Positions 47,593-57,496 of a stretch of DNA of 64,000 nucleotides are shown here, in pieces. A program made the position numbers and the translations under genes. The notes under the pieces were generated by a model that searched no databases, was not told the DNA's origin, and worked only from the letters and a program-made list of their open reading frames with translations. The stretch comes from Closterium sp. Naga37s-1. Lineage: Eukaryota; Streptophyta; Zygnematophyceae; Desmidiales; Closteriaceae. The stretch's first letter is position 1, and every line of letters starts with the position of its first letter. The DNA is taken from assembly GCA_947471745.1 (NCBI GenBank), contig CANJKZ010000169.1, forward strand, positions 2,798,001 through 2,862,000. Direction: 5' to 3'.

Positions 47593-48689
47593 TGGTATCG
47601 AGCAGGTTCCCTAGTGGGAACGATTCCTAGGGCCCACCACCACGAAATTTTTTTTTCCTGCCCGGAGCGCGCTTCGCTCAGGCCCGAGTCGCGCCCTGGG
47701 TGCTCCCCCCTACCGTCGCGCCCTCACGGCCCCGTCGCGTCGCCCTTAGCGGCCCCCTCACGGCTCGTCGCGCCGCCCCTTACGGCCCTTCGTGCCGCCC
47801 TTACGGCCCGTCGCGCCCGTCGCGCCGCCCTTACGGCCCCTCGTGCCGCCCCTTACGGCCCCTCGCGCCGTCCCTTACGGCCCCTCGCGCGGCCCCTTAC
47901 GCCCCTTACGGCCCCTCTCGCGGCCCCTCACGGCCCCCCCTACGGCTCGTCGCCGCCCTCCGCGGCCCCGCCACCTACCTGTGCGGCCCCACCACCTACC
48001 TGTGCGGCCCCGCCACCTACCTGCGGCCCCGCCACCTACTAGCGGCCCCGCCACCTACCTGCGGCCCCGCCACCTACTAGCGGCCCCGCCACCTACCTGC
48101 GGCCCCGCCACCTACCTGCGGCCCCGCCACCTCCTAGCGGCCCCGCCACCTACCTGCGGCCCCGCCACCTACCAGCGGCCCCGCCACCTACCCGCGGCCC
48201 CGCCACCTACCTGTGCTGGCCCCGCCACCTACCTGCGGCCCCGCCACCTACCAGCGGCCCCGCCACCTACCGGCGGCCCCGCCACCTACTAGCGGCCCCG
48301 CCACCTACCTGCGGCCCCGCCGCCTCCTCTCAGCGGCCTCGCCGCCTCCTCCCAGCGGCCCCGGACGCCGCCCTCTCAGCGGCCCCGCCGCGCCGCCAAG
48401 CAGCCGAGCCGCCCAGCCGCCGAGCCGCCCAGCAGCCGAGCCGCCCAGAAGCCGAGCCGCCGAGCCGCCCAGCAGCCGAGCCGCCGAGCAGCCCAGCAGC
48501 CGAGCCGCCGAGCCGCCCAGCAGCCGCGCCGCCGAGCCGCCCTGCAGCCGAGCCGCCGAGCCGCCCAGCAGCCGAGCCGCCGAGCCGCCCTGCAACCGAG
48601 CCACCCGAGCCGCCCTGTCCGGTAAGAGCAGCGCCTCTTTCACAGCACTGCCCTCACCCTACTGTTTGCGCTGCTAGTCTACTGCTGTC
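47593..48689 (+). repeat. GC-rich leader with two minisatellites, inner element
   Basis: Between the primer-binding site and gag lie ~1.1 kb with no usual coding content. 47690-47960 holds loosely repeated acggccc-tcgcgccg units. 47960-48320 holds about 18 units of a ~19-bp repeat (ggccccgccacctacctgc, with ctag and cag variants). 48395-48610 holds a gccgagccgcccagca repeat. Open frames across it (RPRHLP, AAEPPSSR repeats) are period artefacts. Confidence 0.85.
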
Positions 48690-49715
48690 ATGGCTACCCC
48701 TAGTGTCCTCGCTTTTGATGCTGAGGGTCGGGCCATTGACTTTGACGTCTGGATAGATGACCTGCAGCTTTTCTTACAGTGCGACAGAGCAGACGGCCTC
48801 TCCCTCTTTGACCTCACTTCTGGTGCCTCCCCTGCCCCCGCTGCTGATGCTGACGCCACTGTTCGCTCACAGTGGGCCACGCGCGATGCTGCTGCACGTC
48901 TTGCTGTGCGTCGCCACCTGCCTACCTCTGAGCGTGCGCACTTTAGCCAGTACAAGAGTGCTCACACCTTGTACGACGCTGTAGTTGCGCGCTACTCCTC
49001 CCCTGCCACTGCTGCACTGAGCCGCCTCATGCTACCGTACCTCTTCCCTGACCTTGCTGCCTTTCCCACAGTCGCTGACCTCATTACGCACCTCCGCACT
49101 AGTGACACTCGCTACCGCGCTGCGCTTCCTGCTGAGTTCTGCGCCAAGAACCCCCCCCCCATGTACATCACCCTCTACTACATAGTCACCCGGCTCCCTG
49201 ACTCCCTTCGCGTAGTCAGGGACCACTTCCTCTCAGTTTGCCCCACCACTCTCACCGTTGACCTCCTCGAGAAGTCCCTCCTAGCAGCAGAGAAGAGCAT
49301 AGTAGCTGTAGGAGCCTCTCGTGGTGACCCTCGCACCCCCATCTTTGAGGGGTGTTCCCCCTCCCCCCTTTTGCCCTCTGTTGCCTCTGCTGCTGCGGCC
49401 GACCTCGTTGGGCTTGAGTCGGTCGGTGCGGCGTCTACCCCTAGCGGGAGACGCCGCCCTGGCAAGGGCAAGGGGGGCAGGGGCACTGGAGGAGCTAGCG
49501 GGGGCGGTGGAGGCGGCGGTGGAGGCAGTGGAGGGGGTGGGGGTGGCGGTGGGGGTGGTGGTGGGGGTGGAGGTGTCGGTGGCGGCGGTGGAGGCGGAGG
49601 CGGCGGCGGCGGTGGCGGTGGGAGCGGAGGTAGCGGCGGTGGAGGAGGCGGCGGCGGAGGAGGTGGAGCTGGTCGGGGTGGCGCTGCGCAGAGGGTCGGC
49701 TCCGGTGGTGGTCAG

Positions 49716-49750
<35 letters not shown>

Positions 49751-51710
49751 CACTCGTGACATCCCCCCCCCTCAGCAGCTCCGTGAGTGGTACGCTGCAC
49801 GCCAGCGGGGTGGGGGTACTGGTCCGTGCACCTACGTCCTCCGCACCGGCGACCGCGCGGGTGACCAGTGCGGGGGGGCGCACTCCACCCAGCGCTGCTT
49901 TGGCCGCCTGACGGACGCTTGGCGTCACCAGTTCCCTGAGGCCACTGAGATCCCCCGCTGGGGTGAGCTGTCTAGGGCGGGTGTCGCTGTCTTTGACCTT
50001 GACTTTGATGCTATTCTTGCTGCTATGTATACTGTGACTATTAGTGATGAGGGTGACTGTTACCGGTGTTTTCCGCCCGACCCGGGCATTGAGACTGCTG
50101 CTCTAGGTACTGGTGAGGCTGCTGCTCTAGGTGCTAGCGAGGCTGCTGCTCTAGGTGCGTCTGCTCCCTCAGGTGCTGGTGAGTCTGCTCTCTCAGGTTC
50201 TGCGTCGGCTTCGGCCTCCCACACCTTCACCCTTGACTCGGGGGCTTCTCGCTCCTTCTTTCGAGACCGCACCACACTCACGCCGCTTGGCCGGCCAGTT
50301 GCGGTCTCTCTGGCAGACCCCTCTGGGGGTCCTGTCCTTGCTCACTTCTCCACTGTCCTCCCGTGTCCGGCGGCCCCCTCTGGCACCCTGTCTGGTCTTT
50401 ACCTCCCCTCGTTCTCTACGAACTTGGTGAGTGGTGCTGACCTACAGGATGCGGGGGTTCACCAGTTCACTCCTGCGAGTCAGCGGGTAACCCACTGCAC
50501 GGACGCTCGGACTGGCCGACACCTGGCCACGTTTACCCGTCGGCCGGGGTCGAGCCTGTACACCCTGACCACTGCGTCTCCTCCAGTCACTGCGTCTGGT
50601 CAGGTAGCTGCGTCGGGTCAGGTGTTTGCTGCAGCGTCCAGGTCTGGTCCTGAGTCTGCCCCCTGCTCGTGTCGCCTCCTGTCTCACGAGACTCTCCTCT
50701 GGCACCACCGCCTTGGTCACCCCTCCCTGCTTCGTCTCCGAGGCATGGCCTCCCGTGTCCTTGTCTCTGGTCTTCCCCGGTCCCTCCCTCCCCTTCCTCC
50801 GGGGCCTGGCCCTACCTGCGTCCCCTGTGTCGAGGGGCGGCAGCGGGCTGCCCCTCACTCCTCCCAGTTTCCTCCGACAGAGGCCCCGCTGCAGACGCTT
50901 CACATGGACGTGTGGGGCCCGGCCCGCGTCCGTGGACAGGGTCACGAGCGCTACTTCCTGCTGGTGGTTGACGACTACTCGCGTTACACCACAGTCTTCC
51001 CCTTGCGCAGCAAGGGTGATGTCACTGAGGTGTTGATCGACTGGATCCGCGCAGCTCGTCTCCAGCTCAGGCAGAGCTTCGGCTCGGACTTTCCTGTTCT
51101 GCGTCTGCACTCTGACAGAGGTGGAGAGTTCTCCTTTGGCCTTCTGCGAGCCTACTGTCGTGCGCGAGGCATCCGCCGGACCTTCACGCTTCCGGACTCT
51201 CCACAGCAAAATGGGATTGCTGAGCGCCGCATTGGCATGGTCATGGACGTCGCCCGTACGTCCATGATGCATGCGGCTGCCCCCCATTTTCTGTGGCCGT
51301 TTGCGGTTCGGTACGCGGCGCATCAGATCAACCTTCACCCTAGGGTCTCCAGGCCGGAGACCTCCCCAGCTTTGCTGTGGACGGGGAAGGTTGGCGATGC
51401 GTCTGCGTTCCGTGTCTGGGGATCTCGGGCGTTTGTCCGCGACTTGTCTGCGGACAAGCTGTCCCCTCGTGCTGCTCCTTGCGTCTTCCTTGGCTTCCCC
51501 CCTGACGCGCCAGGGTGGCAGTTCTACCACCCCACCTCTCGCCGTGTTCTGTCCTCCCAGGACGTCACATTTGACGAGTCGGTCCCCTACTACCGCCTCT
51601 TCCCCTACCGCACTCCGTCCCTCCCCCCACCACCGCTCTTCCTTGTGCCAGGTCCCCCCCCGGTAGACCCCCTCCCCCCTCAGGGTCCTGACCCTTCAGG
51701 TGTGTCCTAG
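48690..51710 (+). CDS. gag-protease-integrase of inner copia element
   Basis: 1006 codons from ATG 48690 to TAG 51708-51710. Gag region about residues 1-190 (FDVWIDDLQLFLQCDRADG, LYDAVVARYSSPATAALSRL, EKSLLAAEKSI). Then a ~100-residue nearly pure Gly tract and a CGGAHSTQRCF zinc-like motif. Protease: FTLDSGASRSFF. Integrase: LWHHRLGHPS...CVPC (HHCC) and core residues in LHMDVWGPARV (Asp), LHSDRGGEF (Asp) and SPQQNGIAERRIG (Glu). Ends in a Pro-rich stretch. The frame stays open beyond the TAG. Confidence 0.92.
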
Positions 51711-52403
51711 GTAGACGCAGTCGAGCCTGTCGAGGTTACTGGTGACTCTGGTGCTGCTGAGGGTGCTGAGCCTGGGGGTGCTGACGCTGGGGGTGCTGAG
51801 CGTGTGGGTGCTACGCCTGAGGGTGCTACTACTGGGGGTGCTGAGCCTGGGGGTACTGAGCCTGGAGGTGCTACTACTGGGGGTGCTGAGCCTGGGGGTG
51901 CTGAGCCTGGCGGTGCTGAGCCTGGAGGTTCTCCGGGTGCTTCGTCTCGGCTTGAGCCACTCTCTCCACAGGAGCTGCGCGAGTGGTTTGCCCGGCGCTG
52001 GAGGCGTGCTGCTGGTGCTAGAGGTTCTTCGGCTACTGAGGGTACTGGTGCCGCGGGTCCCGGAGGTGCTCGTACTGGGAGTACTGGAGCTGCTGGGCCT
52101 ACGGGTACGACTGGAGCTGGAGCTGCGGAGGGTGTTGACGCTGAGGCTACTGCTGTCGTTCCTGGAGGCGGTTCTGCTGGGGGTGCTACTGGTGCTGCTG
52201 GAGGTACTGGAGCTGGAGGTGCTGCTGGCGCTGGTGCTGCCGCTGGGGGTACTGGTGCTGTCCCTGCTGTGTCTGGAGTCGCCGCGCGGCCTCGGCCGTA
52301 CTTCGTTCCGCTCCTTCAGCAGGTTCTTGGTCTCCCGCCTTCTACTGGTCCTCCTCCTCCCTTAGAGTGTCCACAGCCTGTCCTGTCACAGTTACAGTTA
52401 TAG
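51711..52403 (+). CDS. Gly/Ala/Glu/Pro-repeat linker of inner pol
   Basis: In frame with the preceding gag-integrase ORF after its TAG, and open until a second TAG (52401-52403). Low-complexity GGAEPGGA repeats (51750-51940), a LSPQELREWFARRWRRAAGA segment, then more Gly/Ala/Thr. In related copia proteins this position is the variable linker between integrase and reverse transcriptase. No catalytic motif. Confidence 0.7.
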   Translation, partial: VDAVEPVEVTGDSGAAEGAEPGGADAGGAERVGATPEGATTGGAEPGGTEPGGATTGGAEPGGAEPGGAEPGGSPGASSRLEPLSPQELREWFARRWRRAAGARGSSATEGTGAAGPGGARTGSTGAAGPTGTTGAGAAEGVDAEATAVVPGGGSAGGATGAAGGTGAGGAAGAGAAAGGTGAVPAVSGVAARPRPYFVPLLQQVLGLPPSTGPPPPLECPQPVLSQLQL

Positions 52404-54551
52404 CCGGCCTCCCCACTGCCCGCTCCTTCTCCCTACACTGGTCCTACTGGAGGTCTTGCTGAGCGTCGTGAGCCTGCGTCGCGTCCTGCGTCGCCTGTCC
52501 GTACTGCTCGCGCTAGTGGTCGTGGTTCGCGTCAGCGTCCTCCTCCTGTCCCTGGCACGCACCGGATGTCTCTGCGTCCGTCCACTGCTCCTCTGCGTGC
52601 CCCTTTGCCTTCTCCTCCTGAGTCCTCTCTTCCTGCTCTTCCCGACCCGGAGTCGGACTCTCTTCGTGCTGCCAGTCCTACTGTCACGCGTCTCCTTGCT
52701 ACTGTCGTCACTGACCCTTCCTTTGCGTCTACTGCTGCGTTTGCCCTAGTTGCTGAGCTCGTCGACTTTGCTGCTCGCTGTCGTCTAGACTACGTCGCCA
52801 GTCTTGTTGCTGAGTCTGAGTCTGTCTGTCCTCCGTCCGTCGGGGGTGAGTGTGCCCTTGGCACGGACGTCCTTGAGGACAGGCAGGAGGAGTTCCAGTG
52901 TTTGGCTGCTGCTTCACCTCATCTCGTGTCCGTACTGCTTACCCCTGAGGGAGACCCGGATGCACTTGACATCCCGACTCCGCGCTCTTACGCGGAGGCG
53001 ATAGAGGGTCCCTACTCCTCTCAGTGGCAGGCAGCTATGGACACAGAGATGGCTTCCTGGAAGTCCACAGGCACCTACGTTGACGAGGTTCCCCCGCCTG
53101 GGGCGAACATCGTCAGTGGCATGTGGATTTTCAGGGTGAAGCGGCCGCCGGGTTCTCCGCCTGTCTTCAAGGCGCGTTACGTGGCTCATGGCTTCAGTCA
53201 GCGGCAGGGAGTTGACTACTTTCAGACCTTCTCTCCCACCCCGAAGATGACCACTCTTCGGGTACTGCTGCACATAGCTGCTCACCGCGACTACGAGCTG
53301 CACTCTCTTGACTTCAGCACTGCTTTCTTGCAGGGCAGCCTGCACGAGGAGATCTGGCTGCGTCGCCCACCTGGCTTCACTGGGTCTTTTCCTCCTGGCA
53401 CCCAATGGAGCCTCCGGCGGCCAGTCTACGGTCTCCGCCAGGCACCGCGTGAGTGGCACGACACACTGAGGACTACACTTGCGGCTCTTGGGTTTGCTCC
53501 CTCTACTGCCGACCCGTCGCTGTTTCTGCGCACCGACACTTCTTTGCCGCCGTTCTACATCCTCGTGTACGTCGACGACTTGGTCTTTGCCACAGCTGAC
53601 ACTGCTGGACTCGCCCACGTGAAGTCCGAGCTGCAGAAGAGACACACGTGCACAGACCTGGGTGAACTGCGCAGCTACCTTGGCTTGCAGATCACCCGGG
53701 ACAGAGCACGCCGCACCATTACCCTGACTCAGTCACACATGGTGCAGCAGGTCCTTCAGCGCTTCGGCTTCACGTACTCCTCGCCTCAGGCCACTCCTCT
53801 GCCTACTCGCCACTCGCTCTCAGCTCTGCCTTCGGATGAGTCTGTAGAGTCGAGTGGCCCGTACCCAGAGCTTGTTGGCTGCCTCATGTACCTGATGACC
53901 TGCACACGACCTGACCTCGCATACCCTCTTAGCATTCTCGCACGCTATGTTGCTCCTGGGAGACACAGACCGGAGCACATGGCTGCAGCGAAGAGGGTGT
54001 TGCGTTACTTGTGCAGTACGTCGGGCATGGGGCTTGTGCTTGGAGGGCAGAGTCCAGTGGTCCTCACTGGGCACGCAGACGCTTCTTGGGCTGACGACCA
54101 GGCTACGCAGCGGTCGTCACAGGGTTACACCTTCAGCCTTGGTTCCGGCTCTGTTTCGTGGCGGGCTACCCGCTCGTCTTCTGTTCTCGGCTCCAGTTGT
54201 GAGGCTGAGATCTACGCCGGGGCCATGGCTGCACAGGAGCTTCGCTGGCTCACCTACCTGCTGACTGACCTCGGAGAGCCGCCTCGTTCTCCTCCAGTGC
54301 TGTACGTAGACAACAAGGCCATGCTGGCCTTGTGTCGAGAGCAGAGACTGGAGCACAGAACGAAGCACATTGCTCTCCGCTACTTCCTTGCTCGTGAGCT
54401 ACAGCAGCGTGGTCAGCTGCGGCTTGCGTACGTGGCCTCTCAGGCCAACACTGCTGATATCTTCACCAAGGCACTTGCGCCTTGTGATCATCAGCGTTTC
54501 TGTACTCAGCTGGGCCTTGTGCCTACCTTGCCTCACTTGCTCACCCCTTGA
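52404..54551 (+). CDS. Reverse transcriptase-RNase H of inner copia element
   Basis: Same frame again after the second TAG; open from 52404, first Met 52566, stop TGA 54549-54551. Reverse transcriptase: SGMWIFRVKRPPGSPPVFKA, DFSTAFLQGSLHEEIWLRRP, RPVYGLRQAPREWHDTLR and YVDDLVFATAD (catalytic). RNase H: GHADASWADDQATQRSSQGY (Asp), GSSCEAEIYAGAMAAQE (Glu), YVDNKAMLALC (Asp), then RTKHIALRYFLARELQQ and ADIFTKAL. All catalytic residues are present. With identical LTRs, the element looks newly inserted and otherwise competent apart from the two in-frame TAGs. Confidence 0.93.
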   Translation, partial: PASPLPAPSPYTGPTGGLAERREPASRPASPVRTARASGRGSRQRPPPVPGTHRMSLRPSTAPLRAPLPSPPESSLPALPDPESDSLRAASPTVTRLLATVVTDPSFASTAAFALVAELVDFAARCRLDYVASLVAESESVCPPSVGGECALGTDVLEDRQEEFQCLAAASPHLVSVLLTPEGDPDALDIPTPRSYAEAIEGPYSSQWQAAMDTEMASWKSTGTYVDEVPPPGANIVSGMWIFRVKRPPGSPPVFKARYVAHGFSQRQGVDYFQTFSPTPKMTTLRVLLHIAAHRDYELHSLDFSTAFLQGSLHEEIWLRRPPGFTGSFPPGTQWSLRRPVYGLRQAPREWHDTLRTTLAALGFAPSTADPSLFLRTDTSLPPFYILVYVDDLVFATADTAGLAHVKSELQKRHTCTDLGELRSYLGLQITRDRARRTITLTQSHMVQQVLQRFGFTYSSPQATPLPTRHSLSALPSDESVESSGPYPELVGCLMYLMTCTRPDLAYPLSILARYVAPGRHRPEHMAAAKRVLRYLCSTSGMGLVLGGQSPVVLTGHADASWADDQATQRSSQGYTFSLGSGSVSWRATRSSSVLGSSCEAEIYAGAMAAQELRWLTYLLTDLGEPPRSPPVLYVDNKAMLALCREQRLEHRTKHIALRYFLARELQQRGQLRLAYVASQANTADIFTKALAPCDHQRFCTQLGLVPTLPHLLTP

Positions 54552-54758
54552 CCTTGTTTGTACTGTTGCATATATATATACTCCTGCTCTTGCTTGTCTA
54601 GCCTTATATATATATGTAATCCTGCATGTGAACTGGCCTTGTGGCCTTGAACCTGTGCTCGGAATGTGTGGTGACTTTGTGATCCACCCTGAGCTTGCCT
54701 TGCTTTGCTTGACTGGTCTTGTGACCCCTTGTTCTCCCCCACTTTGCCTATGGGGGTG

Positions 54759-54883
54759 TGTCAGATTTATATGACAGAGCTACTGTAGGCTATAGTGGGG
54801 TAGCACATATGGGGTACAGTTTTCTAGGGTTTGTATTTGTACCCAACTTTCCCTTAGTCATTCTCATTCCTCGTTTCTTCTCA
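54759..54883 (+). repeat. 3' LTR of inner element
   Basis: 125 bp identical to 47468-47592. Preceded by a (TA)n-rich untranslated stretch (54570-54620, two atatatata runs) and the purine tract tatgggggtg. Confidence 0.95.
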
Positions 54884-55711
54884 GAAAAGCCAATGGACGC
54901 ATTACAAGTTCAGTCGCAGTTCGCGCACGTTCTAAAAATGCAGACGTCAAGACCTTTCGATGGAAAGGATTTCTTCACCTGGTCGTTTGAATTCGAGTTA
55001 ATGATGGAAGGCGCGCAGATACTTGGCTTCTTCGACGGGTCCCTGCCATACCCAACGAACGGCACACAGTATGAGAAGCAGCAGTACACCTATCAGTCGA
55101 TGATGGCGTACACGATTCTACTGAGAAACATCACCCCGTCCCAACAGCAGAATATACGGTCTTACCGGGGTTACGGCAACTCCGCGGAGCTCGCATACAA
55201 CCACTTGAAGAGCCTGTATCAAGCAACAGACAGCGTAAATCAAAGTCGGTTAATGGCGCAATTGACAACGGTCGAAATGAAAGCAGGCGAGAAAGGAATG
55301 GCGTATATCAGCCGATGTCGCGAGTTGCGCGACAAGCTTCTTCGATGCGGAGGGTCGATTTCTGAAGACGCCTTCGTGACAGTTATCATTGGCGGCCTCG
55401 GTCCTCAATGGCGCGCAACAAAGGCCATTCTCCGAGCCCACGGAAGAATCTCCGAAGCAGCGCTCTGCGCCGAAATCCACACCGAGCAGCAAGGCATGGA
55501 CCTGCAAGAAGAACGACACAAGCAGAAGACATCAACACCGGAATTCGCATTCCATACTCAGCGACGCTACAACAACAACAAACAACAACAACCGAAACCC
55601 GTACCTCCGTTCTGCCACATCTGCAAGACGTCAGGGCTCCCGCGCACGCACTGCCCGAATCGACAACAGTCAACGCCTTCACAGCGACAGCTTCGACCTT
55701 CAAGCAGCTAA

Positions 55712-57496
55712 GTTACTTCAATACAAGCGAACCCCACCACTCAAACTCAAACGACACCGACGGGACAACCTGCACAAGGAGCAAGGAACATCGTCAGTTG
55801 CATGGCAAAATTGACCGATTCCTGCATCACCGAGTCACCGCCACACTACTCACCGGAAGAACAACTCGACAACACCACACCTCGCCGCGAGTCACTTCAA
55901 CCGAATCCAACATACGCAGCTATCGCCCAGAGTGAACCATCCGGGAAAGACACATGGTTCCTGGACAGTTGCTGCGGGCAACATGTGTGTTCTTCGGGAC
56001 GCTTCGTTCAACGCGAACACCATCTTCAACGCGAAGTCGTCATTACCGTCGCCAATAATCAAAACCTGCGCACACGACGACAAGGCGTGGTACAACTTCA
56101 ATCACGAGAGACAAATGTCGTTCTACAAATGTCTAAGGTTTTGATCGCAGAAGGCCTCGGCTACAACTTACTGAGCGTCAGTCAGTTGATGGCGAAGGGC
56201 ATTCACCTTGAGGCAGACAGCACCACCCAGGAGTTCAAGCTGTACCACGGGAAGGGCGGCCTCTACATCGGAAAGGCAATCCTAAAAAACAACGTCTTCG
56301 TTCTTGATTTTGTTCCAGATCTCGGCACAGCAGACAGCGACGGCATCGTCACCTTCACCTCCTGGACCCACCTTCCAGATCTTGATCCAAACTTCAGTCC
56401 AGAAGGCTTCTGGTATTCACACACCATTCCTGAGGCAGAAAGAACAAGGGCATTAGCAACAATTCAGACAACATCAGCAGCAGCAGAGACAACATCAGCA
56501 GTAGCAACATCGGGAGCAGCAGAGACAACGTCGGCGGCAGCAGAGACAACATCGGCAGTAGCAGAACCGTCAACGGCAGCAGCAGGAACGTCAACACCAA
56601 TCGCTGGCCCTTCAACGGCACCGCTCCTCGTCGACGACACACCACCGACACCCGCGCAACAACTACACCCAGCACCACGAGAAGTTCATCGAAGCGCCAA
56701 CTTCACCGCCAGCTTCTACTCCAACTCCGACCTGTACCGACGATCACCCGGACATCGCGCCGACGAAAGCACCTGGCACGCAAGGATGGGACACCCAAGC
56801 AACACAGTATTAAATAATACGATAAGAGCAGGAGTACTCGACAAGGACTCACTACTACTGACTGATGGAAGAGAACTTCAACGAGTACGTGGAACGTGTT
56901 TCACCTGCCCTGAAGCTGACTTACCGCATCAACCGTTCGCGTCTCACCATAACCCAAGCGCACCAGCTTACGCGCCACTCGAGAAAGTGTACAGCGACAT
57001 CCTGTACAATCGCGAACCGGGGCAGAACGCGTACAATTACACCATCACGTTCATCGACGCCGCGACACGTTACGTTTGGCACCTGAATCTTCCAAGCAAG
57101 GATATGGCGTTCGAAGCGTTCGTCGCCTGGCTCCCCGTAGCAGAAAGGGAATCGGGCGTCAAACTAAAAAGCTTCCAGTCAGACGGGGGAGGAGAATACA
57201 CCTCACAAAGGTTCAAGCAGTATCTGGCAGAGAGAGGAATCAAGCGACTCATTTCCCTTCCCTACGCCCATCAACAGCAGGGTGTAGCAGAAAGGATGAA
57301 CAGGACCCTACAGAATACCATGCGGAAACTGTTACGTGGCATGCGGCTACCCAACCACCAGTGGCCCGAAGCAATGGACCACGCCGTGATGCTGCACAAC
57401 TTGCTTTCTTCGTCGTCACTCCCGAACAACACATCACCGCATCTGCTGTGGACAGGAAAATTGGGCAGCACAAAAATGTTACGAGTCTTCGGCTGA
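55712..57496 (+). CDS. pol part 1 (protease, integrase) of outer copia element
   Basis: Open in the same frame as gag from 55712; first Met 55802. The protease region has TWFLDSCCGQHVCSSG, where copia proteases normally have DSGA/DSGC; the catalytic Asp is present but the following Gly is Cys here. The integrase zinc region is STWHARMGHPSN...CFTCPEAD (HHCC). The catalytic core shows KVYSDILYN (Asp), FQSDGGGEY (Asp) and HQQQGVAERMN (Glu). The frame ends at TGA 57494-57496 right after LRVFG, where related proteins continue with Cys. A single-base nonsense change from TGC/TGT is the simplest explanation. Confidence 0.88.
   Translation, partial: VTSIQANPTTQTQTTPTGQPAQGARNIVSCMAKLTDSCITESPPHYSPEEQLDNTTPRRESLQPNPTYAAIAQSEPSGKDTWFLDSCCGQHVCSSGRFVQREHHLQREVVITVANNQNLRTRRQGVVQLQSRETNVVLQMSKVLIAEGLGYNLLSVSQLMAKGIHLEADSTTQEFKLYHGKGGLYIGKAILKNNVFVLDFVPDLGTADSDGIVTFTSWTHLPDLDPNFSPEGFWYSHTIPEAERTRALATIQTTSAAAETTSAVATSGAAETTSAAAETTSAVAEPSTAAAGTSTPIAGPSTAPLLVDDTPPTPAQQLHPAPREVHRSANFTASFYSNSDLYRRSPGHRADESTWHARMGHPSNTVLNNTIRAGVLDKDSLLLTDGRELQRVRGTCFTCPEADLPHQPFASHHNPSAPAYAPLEKVYSDILYNREPGQNAYNYTITFIDAATRYVWHLNLPSKDMAFEAFVAWLPVAERESGVKLKSFQSDGGGEYTSQRFKQYLAERGIKRLISLPYAHQQQGVAERMNRTLQNTMRKLLRGMRLPNHQWPEAMDHAVMLHNLLSSSSLPNNTSPHLLWTGKLGSTKMLRVFG

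Larger units (their letters stand above)
47468..54883 (+). mobile_element. Inner (nested) Ty1/copia LTR retrotransposon
   Basis: 7,416 bp with 125-bp LTRs (47468-47592 and 54759-54883), TG...CA ends, identical by eye over their full length. This indicates a very recent insertion. The primer-binding site TGGTATCGAGCAGG follows the 5' LTR and the purine tract tatgggggtg precedes the 3' LTR. 5-bp target duplication GAAAA. It lies inside the gag of the outer element in the same orientation. The body is strongly GC-rich, unlike the host element, so it comes from a different copia lineage. Confidence 0.95.
47085..55711 (+). pseudogene. gag of outer copia element, split by the nested insertion
   Basis: The frame opens at ATG 47085 with a Ser/Thr/Gln/Asn-rich N-terminal region, is cut at 47467 by the nested element, and resumes at 54889 after the duplicated gaaaa. 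Joining the two parts without the insertion keeps one frame, confirming the nested order. The second part has a copia gag (UBN2-like) core of about 240 aa (FDGKDFFTWSFEFELMM, LYQATDSVNQSRLMAQL, GGLGPQWRATKAIL) and ends with a zinc-knuckle-like FCHICKTSGLPRTHC whose spacing departs from CX2CX4HX4C. TAA 55709-55711 ends it; the same frame then stays open into pol. Confidence 0.85.

Noticed and set aside
48690..54551. Alternative genetic code with TAG as sense codon
   Set aside because: The PADRE-like gene and gene D appear to end in TAG, so TAG is used as a stop here; in-frame TAGs in the element are better explained by recoding or mutation.
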